Assembly: GCF_004025325.1 (NCBI RefSeq) | Contig: NZ_RSFE01000001.1 | Coordinates: forward strand, 310,001 to 374,000 | Source: Pseudidiomarina gelatinasegens | GTDB taxonomy: Bacteria; Pseudomonadota; Gammaproteobacteria; Enterobacterales; Alteromonadaceae | Reading direction: 5' to 3' | Length of the DNA: 64,000 bases | Shown here: positions 19,407-27,387 of the stretch, piece after piece | How the letters are laid out: every line of letters starts with the position of its first letter | Numbering within the stretch: position 1 is the stretch's first letter | The notes under the pieces: generated by a model | Database searches by the model: none | What the model was told of the DNA's origin: nothing | What the model saw: only the letters and a program-made list of their open reading frames with translations | Program-made: the position numbers and the translations under genes

Positions 19407-19982
19407 TTACCAGCCCGGCATTTCAAACGCGCGGCTCGCTTCGTACATGTGCAGTGACTCTGGCATGATCACAATCAATGCCAAACGTACCAACACCGCG
19501 GTAACGGCTAAACCACACAAGGTTTGCAGCACCCCCTGGCGCTCAAACCAAATGGCAATTAAGCCCGGAATAATGTAGCCAATAATGCTGCTTTCCATTA
19601 CCGACATCATGAAGCTCGACTCCAGCGCCTGCACTTGAGCTTGCGCCTCATCGGCACCAGCTATCATTTGCAAGTCGGTCCAATTCACTAAATTGCCAAC
19701 AAACAAATCGAACAAGCCTGCGATAATGTAGCCGGTTAAAATCATGATGATGGTTTGGCGACGGCCATACACAATCACGAAACTGGATACAATTTTCACA
19801 ATCAGATAGGTGACAAAGGCGGCCACTAAGGTCAGCGTCAGGCTTAACGGATCGGTCAGCTGCAGCGCCACATAACCGGGTACCACCAAACCACCCGCCG
19901 CCAGCCCCAGGGTTTGGGTCAGTAACAGCGTAAAAAACAGCCCGATGCCAATGGCTACGGCTAGAATATTGAGCGCTATCAT
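19407..19982 (-). CDS. pgsC: Poly-gamma-glutamate biosynthesis membrane protein PgsC/CapC
   Basis: A 191-residue polytopic inner-membrane protein with about five membrane segments and the family features GGLVVPGYVALQL near the N-terminus and RRQTIIMILTGYI in the middle. PgsC partners PgsB in the membrane complex that polymerises glutamate. The ATG overlaps the pgsB stop (ATGA), showing translational coupling. Confidence 0.85.
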   Translation of the reverse strand: MIALNILAVAIGIGLFFTLLLTQTLGLAAGGLVVPGYVALQLTDPLSLTLTLVAAFVTYLIVKIVSSFVIVYGRRQTIIMILTGYIIAGLFDLFVGNLVNWTDLQMIAGADEAQAQVQALESSFMMSVMESSIIGYIIPGLIAIWFERQGVLQTLCGLAVTAVLVRLALIVIMPESLHMYEASRAFEMPGW

Positions 19983-21184
19983 ACGTCTTCCTCTTCAATT
20001 GCGCGGTTTTGGAAAAAGCGAGCGACTTCTTCGCCTCCGCCATGAATATTGCACATGCCAACAATCAGCGCGTTACCCTGCGACTGTTCCAGCAGCACTT
20101 CAGTGATTTCGGTCATGTGGGCGCCTTCCATAACAAGTAAGGTGTCCGGGTCAAGGCCATACTTCATGGCCTCACGCACAAAAATAAAGGTGCCGGAGCC
20201 CATCAAGATAACTTTACTGCCGGGAGTCCATTGTGCCACCGCTTCCGCCATTTGTTGCGAGCGGTGTGGCCGGTCCGCGCGGCAGTTAATCAGCATGATT
20301 GAACGGCGACCCTCACCGTGCTTTTTCAGCATGGTTTCCCAAATGCGCCCGGTCGACTCCGGGTCGTTGGCAGCAAAGGCATTCACAAACACCAACTCAC
20401 GTTCAAAGTAGCGCACATGCAAAACCTGCATTGCGCCTGCTTCGGGCTCCAGGGTCAGCATGCCTTGCAAGGCATCTTCGCGGCTCACACCCAAGAACTC
20501 ACACACGTTCAACGCCAAGGCGATGTTCTCAGCATGTTCGGCGTATTTGAATTGGCCTATTACGGTATCGGGAATCGCGGCAACTTCATCTTCAGTTACG
20601 CCGTGCAGGGTGCTGCGTCGGTCTTGGCACGACTCCTGAAACACGTCCAACAAATCGCGCTCGGCGGTAAACAAATCACCGCGCACCGGTGTGCTGCCCG
20701 CTAATGCCAATGCCACATCGCGCTCACCGGGCCCCATTACGTCGAGGTGATCGGCGCGGGCATTGGTAATCACCCCCACGGTGGAGCGCACCATGCGTAA
20801 TTCACTTAAACTTTGGTAATGCGGTTGCAGCGCCATGCATTCCACCACCACAATTTCAGGCTTTAACGTGGCCATGCGTTTGAGCATGCGCATTTGCTCA
20901 ATGATGTTGGCACCGCTGATGCGGTAGATAGGAAATTCACGGCCTTCGGGGTCGGTCATGGCCGCTGCTGAGCCGGTGGTTTTGGCGCACACGCGTTTGC
21001 CACCGCCACGTAGGCCGGCGGCAATAAGACGGGTGACACTGGTTTTACCGCGGGTACCGTTCACATGCACGCGTACTGGGATGGAACGCAACAGCAGCTT
21101 ATGGCGTAAAGCTTCGAAGGCGCCACCGGCCACCAACAGCAGCCACAGCAGCACCACAATGCTTAACAATAAGGGAAATGACAT
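19979..21184 (-). CDS. pgsB: Poly-gamma-glutamate synthase PgsB/CapB
   Basis: ATP-dependent amide ligase of the Mur ligase type that joins glutamates through the gamma carboxyl. The 401-residue protein has an N-terminal membrane helix (about 3-22), a P-loop VNGTRGKTSVTR, and conserved VVECMAL and NARADHLDVMGP motifs. ATG 21184 is chosen because AAAGGA precedes it; an upstream ATG at 21217 adds eleven residues without a site. The product may serve as a capsule or salt-stress polymer, as inferred for halophiles. Confidence 0.88.
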   Translation of the reverse strand: MSFPLLLSIVVLLWLLLVAGGAFEALRHKLLLRSIPVRVHVNGTRGKTSVTRLIAAGLRGGGKRVCAKTTGSAAAMTDPEGREFPIYRISGANIIEQMRMLKRMATLKPEIVVVECMALQPHYQSLSELRMVRSTVGVITNARADHLDVMGPGERDVALALAGSTPVRGDLFTAERDLLDVFQESCQDRRSTLHGVTEDEVAAIPDTVIGQFKYAEHAENIALALNVCEFLGVSREDALQGMLTLEPEAGAMQVLHVRYFERELVFVNAFAANDPESTGRIWETMLKKHGEGRRSIMLINCRADRPHRSQQMAEAVAQWTPGSKVILMGSGTFIFVREAMKYGLDPDTLLVMEGAHMTEITEVLLEQSQGNALIVGMCNIHGGGEEVARFFQNRAIEEEDV

Positions 21185-21287
21185 CCAAGCGTCCTTTAGA
21201 TTGTTAATTACATGCATAAGTGTATGTAATTAATAGTTCAAAAGATCGCTATTAACAAAGGATTTACACAATGGCTCAATTAATCGG

Positions 21288-23984
21288 CTAGAGCTCTTCC
21301 AACGGCATTGGCCGCCCGAAATAGAAGCCCTGCATGTAGTTGCACCCCAATTCAGTGACAAACTCAGCTTGCTGCGGCGTTTCGACACCTTCGGCGACTA
21401 CCGCGAAGTTCAGGCTTTGCGCAATCTTGATCACCGAGCCAATCAATACGCGGTCTGATCGATGCGTACGAATGCCAGCAATAAAGCTGCGGTCAATTTT
21501 GACTTTATCCACCGGCAAGCGCTTCAAATAACTCAGTGACGAGAAGCCAGTACCAAAGTCATCCAAGGAAATACTGATTTTCTTATCGCGCAGGTTCTGC
21601 AGAACCTCAACCGCATAGTCCGTGTTTTCCATCAGGATGCTTTCAGTAAGCTCAAGTTCAAGCCACTCCGGATTACAGCCGGTTTCTTCCAGCGTCTGCT
21701 CCAAAAACGGCGTGAATTCAGTGCGATTAAAGTGCAGCGTCGACAAGTTCACCGCCACTTTACACGGCCCGTGTTCTTGTAGAGTTACCGCGGCTTCACA
21801 AGCCCGACGGAATACCCACTCGCTTAACGGAATAATCTGTCCGGTCATTTCGGCCAATGGAATAAATTCGGTTGGCGAGATAAACCGACCCGGCTCGCGC
21901 TCCCAGCGCAATAAGGCCTCGTAGCCAACCGTGGCACCGTCGTTACAGCGCACAATCGGTTGATAATGCAGCGTCAACTGGTTCTTCTCAATGGCCTCTT
22001 GCAAGCTCGAGCGCATCGCCGCCGATGACTTAAACTGCAGGCTCATACTGTCCTGATAAATCTGTACGTGGTTATGGCCCTGGCGTTTGGCTTGATGCAT
22101 GGCCATATCTGCGCGCTGAATCAGCTCCAACGGCGCATACTGGTCTTCGGTTTGATGCGCCACACCAATACTGGCTGTCAGGTAAATCTTGTGGTGCATA
22201 ATGCGGTACGGCTGCGCCACGGCGCTCAATATTTTGCTGGTAATTTCCGCCAGGCCTTCTTCATCGTCCTGCATTTTTTGCATCACGATTAAGAACTCAT
22301 CGCCACCGAAACGGGCCAACATGCCGCGCTTGCCAATAATATTTGTTAAGCGCTGCGCCAGTACCTGAAGTAAGCGGTCACCCACTTGCAAGCCCAAGCT
22401 GTCATTAATCAGCGTAAAGCCATCCAGATCAATAAACATGGCGGTTAAGTCACGCTGTTTATGGAAACGGTCGGCAATCATGTGTTCAATGGTGGTGCGG
22501 TTGTACAAGCCGGTTAAAGCGTCGTGTTCAGCCTGGAAGCGCAATTGCCGCCCCTGCACCACCAACTCGCGGTTACGTTCAATGGTTAGCGCCATAAATA
22601 GCACAATGGCGATACCTGCCAAGGTAACCAGAATCTGCAAATTGGCGCGCGCCTGCATTTCTTGCAAGTCATACATGTACGAATAAATTGGCGTGCCGGT
22701 AGTGAACTCAGTTTCTAGTGAGCTCTCATACAAAAACAGCGCATGATTGTGCAGGTAGTCCAAAGTTGGGCTGGTTACCCAATGGCCGTGTTGATCAAGC
22801 AACATGCCATTAGATATTGCGGTGTAGGTATAAATAGGTGAACGGTACGTAAGTGCTTGGTTGCTGAGCATTTGCGGTACATTCATAACCGCCAGAATAC
22901 CCCAGTAGCCCTTCTCGTAATTGTCGTCTTTAAAATCTATCGGAATATGAATATAAACCCGGGCGCCATCCTCGGTGTTCGAGCGTGACGCAACCAGCAT
23001 TTGCACCTCTTCTTTGCGCAACGGATCAAACTGCTGCTGCACGTAGCCATCGTTTTGGTACATTTCTTTGAACGAGGTGTCTTGATCGCGCGAACGTTCC
23101 CACATAAGCTCGGTGCCGCGTCGCAAAATAATACTTTCTAAGAAATCGACATCACGCAAAAACGCGTTCATGTCCAATTCCATTAAACTGTTGTGAATGC
23201 TATCGGGATAGTTTTCCCAGCGCTCAGCTAAGCGCTTCAAGGTGCTCACATGCTCGTTGCCCGCCGCACGGCGCGCAATATTCAAGTTAACCGCCGCCTC
23301 TTCGCCACGGTCACGCAGCTCATTCATTTCATTATGAAACAGCACCACACCGATACTGGTAGAAACCAACAAACCCACCAAAGCAATGGACGTGGTTAAC
23401 ATACTCACACACGGCAGTTCTTGCTCGCTGGCGGTACTTAGGTTCCACAGCGCAATCATTGTAATCAGCACCAATGCGCCGGCAACCAGGCTACCGGAAG
23501 GGTGACGTGCCAGCAGTGGCGTTTCCATCACAAAATGCATCAACAGCACCACCGCCAGCGCCAGTGCCGCAATGCCAGCAATAATGCGTTGAGCGCGAAT
23601 GGCCCAGTGCGCACGTAAACGCAACGACATCCACAAACCAGCTATGCCGCTCGCAATGTAAAGGCTTGGGTGAATCTGGGCATCAAAACTATCAAACAAG
23701 TTGCCAGCCATACCATCGGCTGAAGCAATAATGGCGAGTACCGCGAACACCCGCGACACGGCAGGCTTCCATTCACGTTGACTATTTAAATCGTAGGTTA
23801 ATAAGGCAATACCGTTGGCACAGGCTGCAATTAATAAAGAAGAGCTTAACGAATGGTAAACCTGCAGTTGAGTCGGTTCAAACAATCGATACAGCAAGAT
23901 CACAAAAGCTGCGATAAATAATGCTGCCCCAAGCACCAAATTCACCACAGCTTTGGCTTGTTGATCCACCTGAATTATGCGCAT
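21288..23984 (-). CDS. Membrane GGDEF-EAL c-di-GMP enzyme
   Basis: A predicted bifunctional regulator of cyclic di-GMP, 898 residues from ATG 23984. The N-terminal third has about seven membrane helices (residues 10-190). A periplasmic sensor-like region with a CHASE-like look (about 215-440) and another helix (about 455-475) follow. The diguanylate cyclase domain has an intact GGDEF (ARFGGDEFLIV, near 560), with no RxxD inhibitory site in the usual place. The phosphodiesterase domain has intact EALLRW (near 690), LELELTES and DDFGTGFSSL motifs. Both halves could therefore be active. c-di-GMP often controls exopolysaccharide output, and a large locus for this lies downstream, but no direct link is visible. 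The start could be the codon at 24038. Confidence 0.88.
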   Translation of the reverse strand: MRIIQVDQQAKAVVNLVLGAALFIAAFVILLYRLFEPTQLQVYHSLSSSLLIAACANGIALLTYDLNSQREWKPAVSRVFAVLAIIASADGMAGNLFDSFDAQIHPSLYIASGIAGLWMSLRLRAHWAIRAQRIIAGIAALALAVVLLMHFVMETPLLARHPSGSLVAGALVLITMIALWNLSTASEQELPCVSMLTTSIALVGLLVSTSIGVVLFHNEMNELRDRGEEAAVNLNIARRAAGNEHVSTLKRLAERWENYPDSIHNSLMELDMNAFLRDVDFLESIILRRGTELMWERSRDQDTSFKEMYQNDGYVQQQFDPLRKEEVQMLVASRSNTEDGARVYIHIPIDFKDDNYEKGYWGILAVMNVPQMLSNQALTYRSPIYTYTAISNGMLLDQHGHWVTSPTLDYLHNHALFLYESSLETEFTTGTPIYSYMYDLQEMQARANLQILVTLAGIAIVLFMALTIERNRELVVQGRQLRFQAEHDALTGLYNRTTIEHMIADRFHKQRDLTAMFIDLDGFTLINDSLGLQVGDRLLQVLAQRLTNIIGKRGMLARFGGDEFLIVMQKMQDDEEGLAEITSKILSAVAQPYRIMHHKIYLTASIGVAHQTEDQYAPLELIQRADMAMHQAKRQGHNHVQIYQDSMSLQFKSSAAMRSSLQEAIEKNQLTLHYQPIVRCNDGATVGYEALLRWEREPGRFISPTEFIPLAEMTGQIIPLSEWVFRRACEAAVTLQEHGPCKVAVNLSTLHFNRTEFTPFLEQTLEETGCNPEWLELELTESILMENTDYAVEVLQNLRDKKISISLDDFGTGFSSLSYLKRLPVDKVKIDRSFIAGIRTHRSDRVLIGSVIKIAQSLNFAVVAEGVETPQQAEFVTELGCNYMQGFYFGRPMPLEEL

Positions 23985-24070
23985 GCCCCCGCCCCAATCT
24001 TTTATAATTGTTATGGGAACAATATAACCACAACACACTACGAATGACTAGCGCGTTTTTGTAAATATTG

Positions 24071-24331
24071 TTAAGCGGCGAACAGTTGAATCTTTAACCG
24101 TTTGAAGTACGAAATAGATCGCGGGATAACCCAGGTTTTACCGTTGCGATCACGAAATACCGCATGCGTAAGAATCGGCGAGCGGTGCAGTTCCTGCAAG
24201 GTACGCTTCAGCGCGGCGTGATTTGACTCCGCCATCGGCACCCCTAAATCAGACAGTTTTTCATCGCCATTGTACAACGAAATTTTTCGCGGCCGCTTGC
24301 GCCGCTCATGGTCGATGTATTCTTCTCTCAT
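24071..24331 (-). CDS. Small basic protein, unknown function
   Basis: An 86-residue protein starting MREEYIDHERRKRPRK, rich in Arg and Lys, with no membrane segment. ATG 24331 is chosen because GGAGG lies five bases before it; two in-frame codons further upstream (24343, 24352) lack such spacing. It lies 86 bp before the GGDEF-EAL start on the same strand and could be co-transcribed with it. The family is not recognised. The end TWVIPRSISYFKRLKIQLF could be a small beta-hairpin or nucleic-acid-binding surface, but nothing proves it. Confidence 0.6.
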   Translation of the reverse strand: MREEYIDHERRKRPRKISLYNGDEKLSDLGVPMAESNHAALKRTLQELHRSPILTHAVFRDRNGKTWVIPRSISYFKRLKIQLFAA

Positions 24332-24471
24332 TGATACCTCCATGTAGTGCATTTGCTAATCACAATGTAAAGAATACGCTATAAAGTAATTTAAACAAAT
24401 ACATGCACAAATCATAACATCATGTTAAATTTAATGGCATATTAAGTTTCATTTTATCGAGAGCCATTTAC

Positions 24472-25845
24472 ATGGAAGTTACTCAGATTGTTCATCACGG
24501 CGCGCACCAAGGCGTAACCGGTTCATGCCACGAGTTTTATCTAACCGAAACCGCATCCATGCTGGTTGACTGCGGCCAGTTTCAAGCGCGCGATGCTGAA
24601 AGCAACGACTTTGATCGGCGTGTGCAAGACATCGACTTTTATATCGATAATCTGATTGGGCTGGTGGTCACTCATTGTCATATCGATCATGTTGGCAGGC
24701 TGCCCAGTTTACTCATGGCTGGCTTTCGCGGCCCCATTTATTGCACCCCAGCCACCGCCCAACTGCTGCCACTGGTGCTGGCCGATGCCATGAAAGTCAC
24801 CCGCTTCCCCTACCCTGAAAAGGTATTAAGTGGGGTGCAGTCCCAGCTCCGCACCCTACCTCTTGACCAGTGGCACGGGTTGGAACATGGGTGGCGCATG
24901 CGTTTGCGTAACGCAGGGCATATCATGGGCTCGGCGTACGTTGAGTTTGAACAGTCGCTTGCGAAAGGCGCCGAAGGCTTGCCAAAGCGGGTGGTATTCT
25001 CTGGTGACTTGGGCTGCAAGAATACGCCGTTGTTGCCAGACCCTACCCCGCTGGAATATGCCGACACCTTGGTGCTGGAAAGCACCTACGGCGACCGCTT
25101 GCACGAAGACCGCGACACGCGGCAGCAGCGGCTGAAAAATGTTATTGAGAAAGCCTTCGTCGATAAAGGCACCGTGTTGATTCCGGCCTTTAGTATCGGT
25201 CGCACGCAAGAACTGCTGTATGAAATAGAAGACATCATGCATCAAGACCCCGACTGGCGAAAAATGACGGTAATTTTAGATTCGCCGCTAGCCAGCCAAT
25301 ACACCAAACACTATCGGCGGCTCAAGGCGCTGTGGGACGACGAAGCGAAACAACGCTTGGCGGATGACCGTCACCCGTTAAACTTCGAGCGCCTGCATGT
25401 GGTTGAAAGCCATCACCAGCACGAACAAATCATCGAACTGCTGCGCAGTAGCGGCGAGCCTGCCATTGTTTTAGCCGCCAGCGGCATGTGCACCGGTGGC
25501 CGCATCGTGAATTACCTCAAGGCATTGCTGGACGATGAGCGCACCGACATTGTGTTCGTTGGCTATCAAGCAGCAAATACCCCCGGGCGCGATATTCAGG
25601 AGCATGGCCCCGGTGGCGGCTATGTGGTGCTTGACCATCAGCGCTACCAAATTCGGGCGCGCGTACACACCTTGGGCGGTTATTCCGCGCACGCTGATCA
25701 GCGCGAATTGCTGGAATTTTTACAAACCACGGTGAAGCCGGTGCACAACGTGCGCCTGGTGCACGGCGAAGAAAACGCGAAAAAAGTCCTTGCGACAAAG
25801 ATTTCGGACGGCGGGTATGTTACTGGTGATGTTTCCTTTGTATGA
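24472..25845 (+). CDS. Metallo-beta-lactamase / beta-CASP RNase-like hydrolase carrying a palindromic-element peptide
   Basis: A 457-residue hydrolase of the YSH1/CPSF73-like group. The zinc motif H68-C-H70-I-D72-H73 (VVTHCHIDHVGR), the distal HIMGSAYVEF and FSGDLG, the beta-CASP part with ILDSPLA and ASGMCTGGRIVNYL, and the C-terminal GGYSAHADQRELL are all present, so activity on RNA or a phosphodiester is expected. Residues 120-130 (SGVQSQLRTLP) are encoded by one copy of the window's palindromic element, inserted in frame in a loop after the second zinc-region helix. It is the first gene of a rightward run into cysC; the cysC ATG is 40 bp after its stop. Its link to sulfate activation is unknown. 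Confidence 0.85.
   Translation: MEVTQIVHHGAHQGVTGSCHEFYLTETASMLVDCGQFQARDAESNDFDRRVQDIDFYIDNLIGLVVTHCHIDHVGRLPSLLMAGFRGPIYCTPATAQLLPLVLADAMKVTRFPYPEKVLSGVQSQLRTLPLDQWHGLEHGWRMRLRNAGHIMGSAYVEFEQSLAKGAEGLPKRVVFSGDLGCKNTPLLPDPTPLEYADTLVLESTYGDRLHEDRDTRQQRLKNVIEKAFVDKGTVLIPAFSIGRTQELLYEIEDIMHQDPDWRKMTVILDSPLASQYTKHYRRLKALWDDEAKQRLADDRHPLNFERLHVVESHHQHEQIIELLRSSGEPAIVLAASGMCTGGRIVNYLKALLDDERTDIVFVGYQAANTPGRDIQEHGPGGGYVVLDHQRYQIRARVHTLGGYSAHADQRELLEFLQTTVKPVHNVRLVHGEENAKKVLATKISDGGYVTGDVSFV
24829..24862 (+). repeat. Palindromic element inside the beta-CASP gene (short subtype)
   Basis: GTGGGGTGCAGTCCCAGCTC continues with CGCACCCTACCTC. Its reverse complement matches the copy in gspM almost base for base. 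The insertion keeps frame and adds about eleven codons. Confidence 0.85.
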
Positions 25846-25885
25846 TGCCTGCAGCCGTAAAGGAATTTCTCAAGGAAGTATAACT

Positions 25886-26509
25886 ATGAGCGCCGACAAA
25901 AACGCCAACCCTAACAACGAAAATATTGTCTGGCATAACCATCAAGTTGGCCGCGACCGCCGCGCCGCACAGAAGAATCAAACGCCTGTGGTGCTGTGGT
26001 TTACCGGGCTTTCCGGCTCGGGTAAATCAACCATCGCCAACGCGGTGGATGAGCTGCTCAATCGCAACCAAAACCATACCTATTTGCTTGACGGCGACAA
26101 CATTCGTTTAGGCCTCAACCACGGGCTTGGCTTTAGCGAAGAAGACCGCGTCGAAAACATTCGCCGCATTGGTGAAGTCAGCAAACTGTTTGTCGATGCC
26201 GGGTTAATTGTGTTGAGTGCTTTCGTGTCGCCGTTTGCGCGTGACCGTGAACAAGTGCGCCAGCTACTGAACGAAGGCGAGTTTGTTGAAGTGTTCGTGG
26301 ATACGCCATTGGAAGTTTGCGAACAGCGCGACCCAAAAGGCCTCTATAAAAAGGCCCGTGCGGGCGATATCGCCAACTTTACCGGCATCAGCTCGCCCTA
26401 TGAGCAACCCACCACACCAGAAATTCACTTAAAAACCGCTGAACTCAGCATTGAAGGTGCCGCACAACAGGTCATTGACTACCTGCGCACCCACAACTAT
26501 ATCGCGTAA
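25886..26509 (+). CDS. cysC: Adenylylsulfate (APS) kinase
   Basis: Cytoplasmic enzyme that phosphorylates APS to PAPS with ATP. The 207-residue length is normal. Seen: Walker A GLSGSGKST, the DGDNIRLGLNHGLGF substrate loop, ENIRRIGEVSKLF and the family motif FVSPFARDRE. ATG 25886 follows CAAGGAAG at good spacing; the open frame upstream overlaps the beta-CASP gene and is not needed. A palindromic element lies immediately after its stop. Confidence 0.96.
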   Translation: MSADKNANPNNENIVWHNHQVGRDRRAAQKNQTPVVLWFTGLSGSGKSTIANAVDELLNRNQNHTYLLDGDNIRLGLNHGLGFSEEDRVENIRRIGEVSKLFVDAGLIVLSAFVSPFARDREQVRQLLNEGEFVEVFVDTPLEVCEQRDPKGLYKKARAGDIANFTGISSPYEQPTTPEIHLKTAELSIEGAAQQVIDYLRTHNYIA

Positions 26510-26512
26510 GAG

Positions 26513-26554
26513 GTGGGGTGCAGTCCCTGCTCCGGAGCAGGGACTGCACCCCAC
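26513..26554. repeat. Palindromic element, perfect 42-bp palindrome between cysC and cysQ
   Basis: Two 21-base arms starting GTGGGGTGCAGTCC are exact reverse complements with no loop, three bases after the cysC stop. It is the fullest copy and can be taken as the reference for the long subtype, with a CCTGCTCC/GGAGCAGG centre. In RNA it would form a very strong hairpin, but no T-run follows, so it is not a standard terminator. Confidence 0.95.
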
Positions 26555-26577
26555 TTCATCAGCTAAAGGGATTTACC

Positions 26578-27363
26578 ATGATCACCGAACATGCACTAAG
26601 CCAACTTGAAGCCGTCGCCAAAAAAGCTGGCGCCGCCATCATGCAAATATACAACGCGCCTGATTTTGAACAGCGTATTGCCGTGCAAGCCAAAGGCGAC
26701 GACAGCCCGCTTACTCAGGCCGACCTCGCGGCCCATGAAATCATTAAGGCTGGCATTTTAGAGCTCGCTGATATCGAACTTGCGCAGCTGCCGCAACTTT
26801 CTGAAGAGTCTGCAGAAATAGACTGGGACGTGCGCCAGCAGTGGAACACCTATTGGCTGATTGATCCGCTGGACGGCACCAAAGAATTCATCAAACGCAA
26901 CGGCGAATTCACGGTGAACATTGCGCTTATTCACAACCATGAACCGGTGGCTGGCGTGGTGTACGCCCCTGCTACAGACACCTTATACAGTGCGGCGCGC
27001 GGCCTTGGTGCCATGAAGAATGGTCAAGCCATCACTGCCCGGCAGAAAAAACCAGCCACGCTGCGCGTCGTTGGCTCACGGTCACACCAGTCGCCAAGCA
27101 TGCAGGCATATCTCGATAACCTAAACGAACCGCACGAAATGGTGCCCATGGGCAGCTCGCTCAAGCTCTGTTTAATTGCTGAAAGCGCCGCTGACTTGTA
27201 CCCACGCCTCGGGCCAACCAGCGAATGGGACACCGCCGCCGCGCACGCCGTAGTGCTTGCCGCAGGCGGTACGGTTAACACCCTAACCGGCGAGCCATTG
27301 CGCTACAACACCAAAGAATCGCTGCTGAACCCGTACTTTATTGCCGAATCAGCAGGCGAATAG
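26578..27363 (+). CDS. cysQ: 3'(2'),5'-bisphosphate nucleotidase CysQ
   Basis: Cytoplasmic phosphatase that removes the 3' phosphate of PAP (and PAPS), recycling the by-product of sulfate transfer. It has 261 residues. Inositol-monophosphatase fold signatures are present: DDSPLTQADLAAH, LSEESAEI, WLIDPLDGTKEFI (metal-binding Asp residues) and GPTSEWDTAAAHAV. ATG 26578 follows AAAGGG. An earlier in-frame codon at 26518 lies inside the palindromic element and is not used. Confidence 0.94.
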   Translation: MITEHALSQLEAVAKKAGAAIMQIYNAPDFEQRIAVQAKGDDSPLTQADLAAHEIIKAGILELADIELAQLPQLSEESAEIDWDVRQQWNTYWLIDPLDGTKEFIKRNGEFTVNIALIHNHEPVAGVVYAPATDTLYSAARGLGAMKNGQAITARQKKPATLRVVGSRSHQSPSMQAYLDNLNEPHEMVPMGSSLKLCLIAESAADLYPRLGPTSEWDTAAAHAVVLAAGGTVNTLTGEPLRYNTKESLLNPYFIAESAGE

Positions 27364-27387
27364 GTTGCCGAATAAGGAGAACGCAGC

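Noticed and set aside
26513-26554. Palindrome as a rho-independent terminator for cysC
   Set aside because: The stem is strong but lacks a T-run on either strand, and identical copies lie within coding genes.
26518-26577. Longer N-terminus for cysQ starting in the palindrome (MQSLLRSRDCTP...)
   Set aside because: The added residues come entirely from the palindromic element and spacer, and ATG 26578 has a good AAAGGG site and a family-like N-terminus.
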